From NCBI GenBank assembly GCA_937930625.1, contig CALHBW010000274.1:1-7220 (forward strand): a stretch of DNA of 7,220 bases, written 5' to 3'. Below the pieces are notes generated by a model. That model saw only the letters and a list, made by a program, of their open reading frames with translations, searched no databases and had not been told where the DNA came from. This DNA is from an uncultured Saprospiraceae bacterium. GTDB taxonomy: Bacteria > Bacteroidota > Bacteroidia > Chitinophagales > Saprospiraceae. Numbering within the stretch: the stretch's first letter is position 1; each line of letters opens with the position of its first letter. The translations under genes and the position numbers were made by a program. Below, in pieces: positions 5,247 through 7,220 of the stretch.

Positions 5247-7220
5247 ATGAAAAATACAAGGAATTTTATACTCTGGTTGGTGTTGGTAAATCTACTATTA
5301 TGCAGCACATTCCAATACACCTACGCACAAAACGTAAGTGCCACCCAAAACCCTCCCGCATACAATAACGGGCAGGTACAATACAACGTTTCGAGTTCAT
5401 CGGGCAGCTACGAAATCTATACCGACAACAAAACCGCAGGACAAACGCTACTTAGCTCAAATTATAACGGCGGACAAATCACCTATCCGACCAATGAGCC
5501 GGGCATATATTTTGCCAAATCATTCGGTGATTTTGGCGTGGCGGCTTACAAGCCTTTCGAGATTAAAACGACCTCGACAGAGCCTTCCAACTTTGATACC
5601 TATTGGTCAAATATCATCAACAATCAACTCCCCGCCCCAAACGAACAACTCACAAATATCCAAACACAAGGAAATGGCGTCACCACCGCCGACCTGCGAC
5701 TCGACAATATCAACGGCAAAAAAGTCTATTGCAGAATCGCTTATCCGACCAATGGCAGCAACATGGGCGCGGTCTTGCACATACAAAGTTTTTCGAGTAC
5801 AAACACTTCAGGTACGGCGGTCATTTCAGCATTTGCGGCGGCATATAATGTCATTGCGATTTCTATTTCGGGCATTACTGATGTGCCTTACGGACAAGCC
5901 CCCGCCGATACGCCGCCCTCTACCAATCCCGATAATTTTTATTATAAAACCTCTATCGCAGCATCTTATCAGGCACTCCGATATATGGCTTCACGTCCTG
6001 ATTATTCAGCTTCAAAAGGCATTGGATTATTTGGCGCAAGTCAAGGCGCGGGACTTTCTCTGATGGTGGGCGGTATAGATGCCGAGAATGATAATTTAGT
6101 CAAATGCCTCGTCATTACCCAACCAATTTTGTGTGATAATAGCGCGATTTTATTCAACAAAGCTGCCGGATTCCCCAATTACGTATTGAGTAGCGGCGCA
6201 TTGGATGATAATGCCGTGGCTGCCGCCGCCGCTTATTACGATGCTACGCACGCTGCCAAACGCATTAGCGACCCCGTTTATTTTGGTATCGGCTACCGTG
6301 ATTTCGTGACACATCCTGCCGGAAATTTTGCGGCTTTCAACGAATTGCGTGGTTCTGTGCACCTCACACACGCCGTCAACGAGGGGCATAACCACGCCTT
6401 CAATGGCTTCGGCGTTTGGACGAATCCTATCGCTGAAATGTTTTTTGAAAAATACATAAATGGAAATAATGTCAGTCCAAGTGGCAGCACCGTTTACTTT
6501 GTAAATGCCGGACCGGATAAAACAGTCTCACAAGGCGGAACGGTATCATTGAGCGGAACGATTGATGCTAAAAATGCACCAACACCATCATCCGTACAGT
6601 GGTCCTGTGTTGATTGTCCGGCTACGCCGAATTTTTCTAATGCCAACAGTTCAACGACCGATGCAACTTTCCCCTCAAATGGCACTTACACACTACGCTT
6701 TGGTCCGGTTAATTCTACCGGAAATGCAGCCGATAAATTATATATTCCTTCCGGCGATCCGAATCTATACCATACTGCAGCGGATTATGTGGTCGTGACG
6801 GTTGGCAACGGCGGTAATCCATGCGACAATCAAGGTGGTGATGCAGACAATGACGGCATCTGTGCATTTCAGGATTGTAATGATAATGATGCGAATTTTC
6901 CAAAACCAGTCGGTACGAATTGCAATGATGGCGATTCAAATACAAACAATGACATGATTCAAGCAGACGGATGTACATGCGAAGGTACGCCCATAGTTAG
7001 CGGTAATCCTTGCGAAAGCATACAAATCAGCACATCGGGCAGCAGCATTTTTATTTCAAATATCACCGCAGCAAATACGATGAATCTGAGAATCATAGGA
7101 CCGGGAACGGGTTGGAACGACCTTGATATTTGCGATAATGATTGTGGTAGCACGGAAACTGTATCTAATTTATCACCCGGAAATTACACCGTAAAAGCCC
7201 TCAATTCTAATCCCGGATGT
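5247..7220 (+). CDS. Secreted acetyl xylan esterase-like hydrolase with PKD-like domain (3' end cut by window)
   Basis: The reading frame is open for 658 codons to the last base, so the protein is incomplete. A signal peptide covers residues 1-27 (cleavage probably after YTYA, before Gln28). A beta-rich N-terminal domain (28-110) precedes an alpha/beta-hydrolase domain (110-404) resembling acetyl xylan esterase/cephalosporin-C deacetylase (AXE1, CE7). It shows FDTYW at 116, nucleophile Ser265 in GASQGAG, Asp352 in GYRDFVTHP and His381 in NEGHNHAF. The Ser-Asp and Asp-His spacings (87 and 29) match the CE7 triad. A PKD-like domain follows (about 419-520), then a Cys/Asp-rich TSP3-like cassette (532-581), then a domain containing SNLSPGNYTVK near the cut end. 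A T9SS sorting domain is expected beyond the window but not seen. ATG 5247 is the only start after the in-frame TAA at 5199; no Shine-Dalgarno is visible. It probably removes acetyl groups from polysaccharide outside the cell; the substrate is inferred. Confidence 0.82.
   Translation, partial: MKNTRNFILWLVLVNLLLCSTFQYTYAQNVSATQNPPAYNNGQVQYNVSSSSGSYEIYTDNKTAGQTLLSSNYNGGQITYPTNEPGIYFAKSFGDFGVAAYKPFEIKTTSTEPSNFDTYWSNIINNQLPAPNEQLTNIQTQGNGVTTADLRLDNINGKKVYCRIAYPTNGSNMGAVLHIQSFSSTNTSGTAVISAFAAAYNVIAISISGITDVPYGQAPADTPPSTNPDNFYYKTSIAASYQALRYMASRPDYSASKGIGLFGASQGAGLSLMVGGIDAENDNLVKCLVITQPILCDNSAILFNKAAGFPNYVLSSGALDDNAVAAAAAYYDATHAAKRISDPVYFGIGYRDFVTHPAGNFAAFNELRGSVHLTHAVNEGHNHAFNGFGVWTNPIAEMFFEKYINGNNVSPSGSTVYFVNAGPDKTVSQGGTVSLSGTIDAKNAPTPSSVQWSCVDCPATPNFSNANSSTTDATFPSNGTYTLRFGPVNSTGNAADKLYIPSGDPNLYHTAADYVVVTVGNGGNPCDNQGGDADNDGICAFQDCNDNDANFPKPVGTNCNDGDSNTNNDMIQADGCTCEGTPIVSGNPCESIQISTSGSSIFISNITAANTMNLRIIGPGTGWNDLDICDNDCGSTETVSNLSPGNYTVKALNSNPGC
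6840..6989 (+). repeat. Linker cassette shared with gene 1 (copy at 3483-3632)
   Basis: These 150 bases encode residues 532-581 of the esterase. They align without gaps to residues 1047-1096 of the metallopeptidase (bases 3483-3632), with 36 of 50 residues identical by my count. The shared pattern is DAD-x-DG-x-CA, DCNDN, CNDGDSNTN and QADGCTC-x-GT. At the DNA level the match is clear but less than in the intragenic repeats of gene 1. The cassette likely binds calcium through the Asp/Asn ladder and is stabilised by disulfides (family knowledge plus inference). Confidence 0.85.

Noticed and set aside
5132..5368. 78-codon open frame overlapping the start of gene 2
   Set aside because: It runs through the octamer repeat and the out-of-frame esterase start, with low-complexity composition and no domain.
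5338..6063. 241-codon open frame on the plus strand
   Set aside because: It is a shadow of the esterase gene in another frame. The protein has no recognisable motif, while the overlapping frame starting at 5247 has a signal peptide, catalytic triad and coherent domains.

Overview
The window holds two large co-directional genes for secreted, multidomain surface or extracellular proteins, separated by a well-defined transcription terminator and a 600-base AT-rich intergenic stretch. The organism is almost certainly a member of the Bacteroidota. Gene 1 ends in a type A C-terminal sorting domain of the type IX secretion system (T9SS). Both proteins carry Asp/Asn/Cys-rich calcium-binding linkers of the CNDGD...CTCxGT kind, which I associate with Saprospiria-like lineages. 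Neither start codon has a convincing Shine-Dalgarno sequence, also usual for this phylum. The placement below phylum level is inference.

Layout. Bases 1-344 are non-coding. They contain an inverted repeat built from 7-bp AATTGAN units (1-126) and a perfect 15-bp-stem hairpin (262-294) in front of gene 1. Gene 1 (345-4634) is a complete 1429-residue M43-family (pappalysin/cytophagalysin-type) zinc metallopeptidase. It has a signal peptide, a short pro-segment with a candidate cysteine switch, the catalytic domain, an unassigned region of about 290 residues, three GEVED domains alternating with thrombospondin-type-3-like linkers, an FnIII-like domain and the sorting domain. Just after the stop lie a perfect 30-bp palindrome (4641-4670) and a strong intrinsic terminator (4695-4737). 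The next 500 bases are AT-rich, with a perfect 32-bp A/T palindrome, a C-rich/G-poor tract, and an inverted array of 8-bp ATGANNAN units that ends 11 bp before gene 2. Gene 2 (5247 to beyond the window end) starts a secreted acetyl-xylan-esterase-like alpha/beta hydrolase. Its catalytic domain is followed by a PKD-like domain, a Cys/Asp-rich cassette nearly shared with gene 1, and the start of another beta domain where the window cuts it.

Functionally the pair looks like exported degradative machinery: a protease and a carbohydrate- or ester-deacetylating enzyme sent to the surface or medium. The terminator argues for separate transcripts. I see no tRNA, rRNA, CRISPR array, transposase or phage gene. 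I found no clear evidence of a wholly new system. The most unusual points are the esterase fusion with its altered CE7 signature motifs, the linker cassette shared between two unrelated enzymes, and the dense set of palindromic and short-period repeats in the intergenic DNA.
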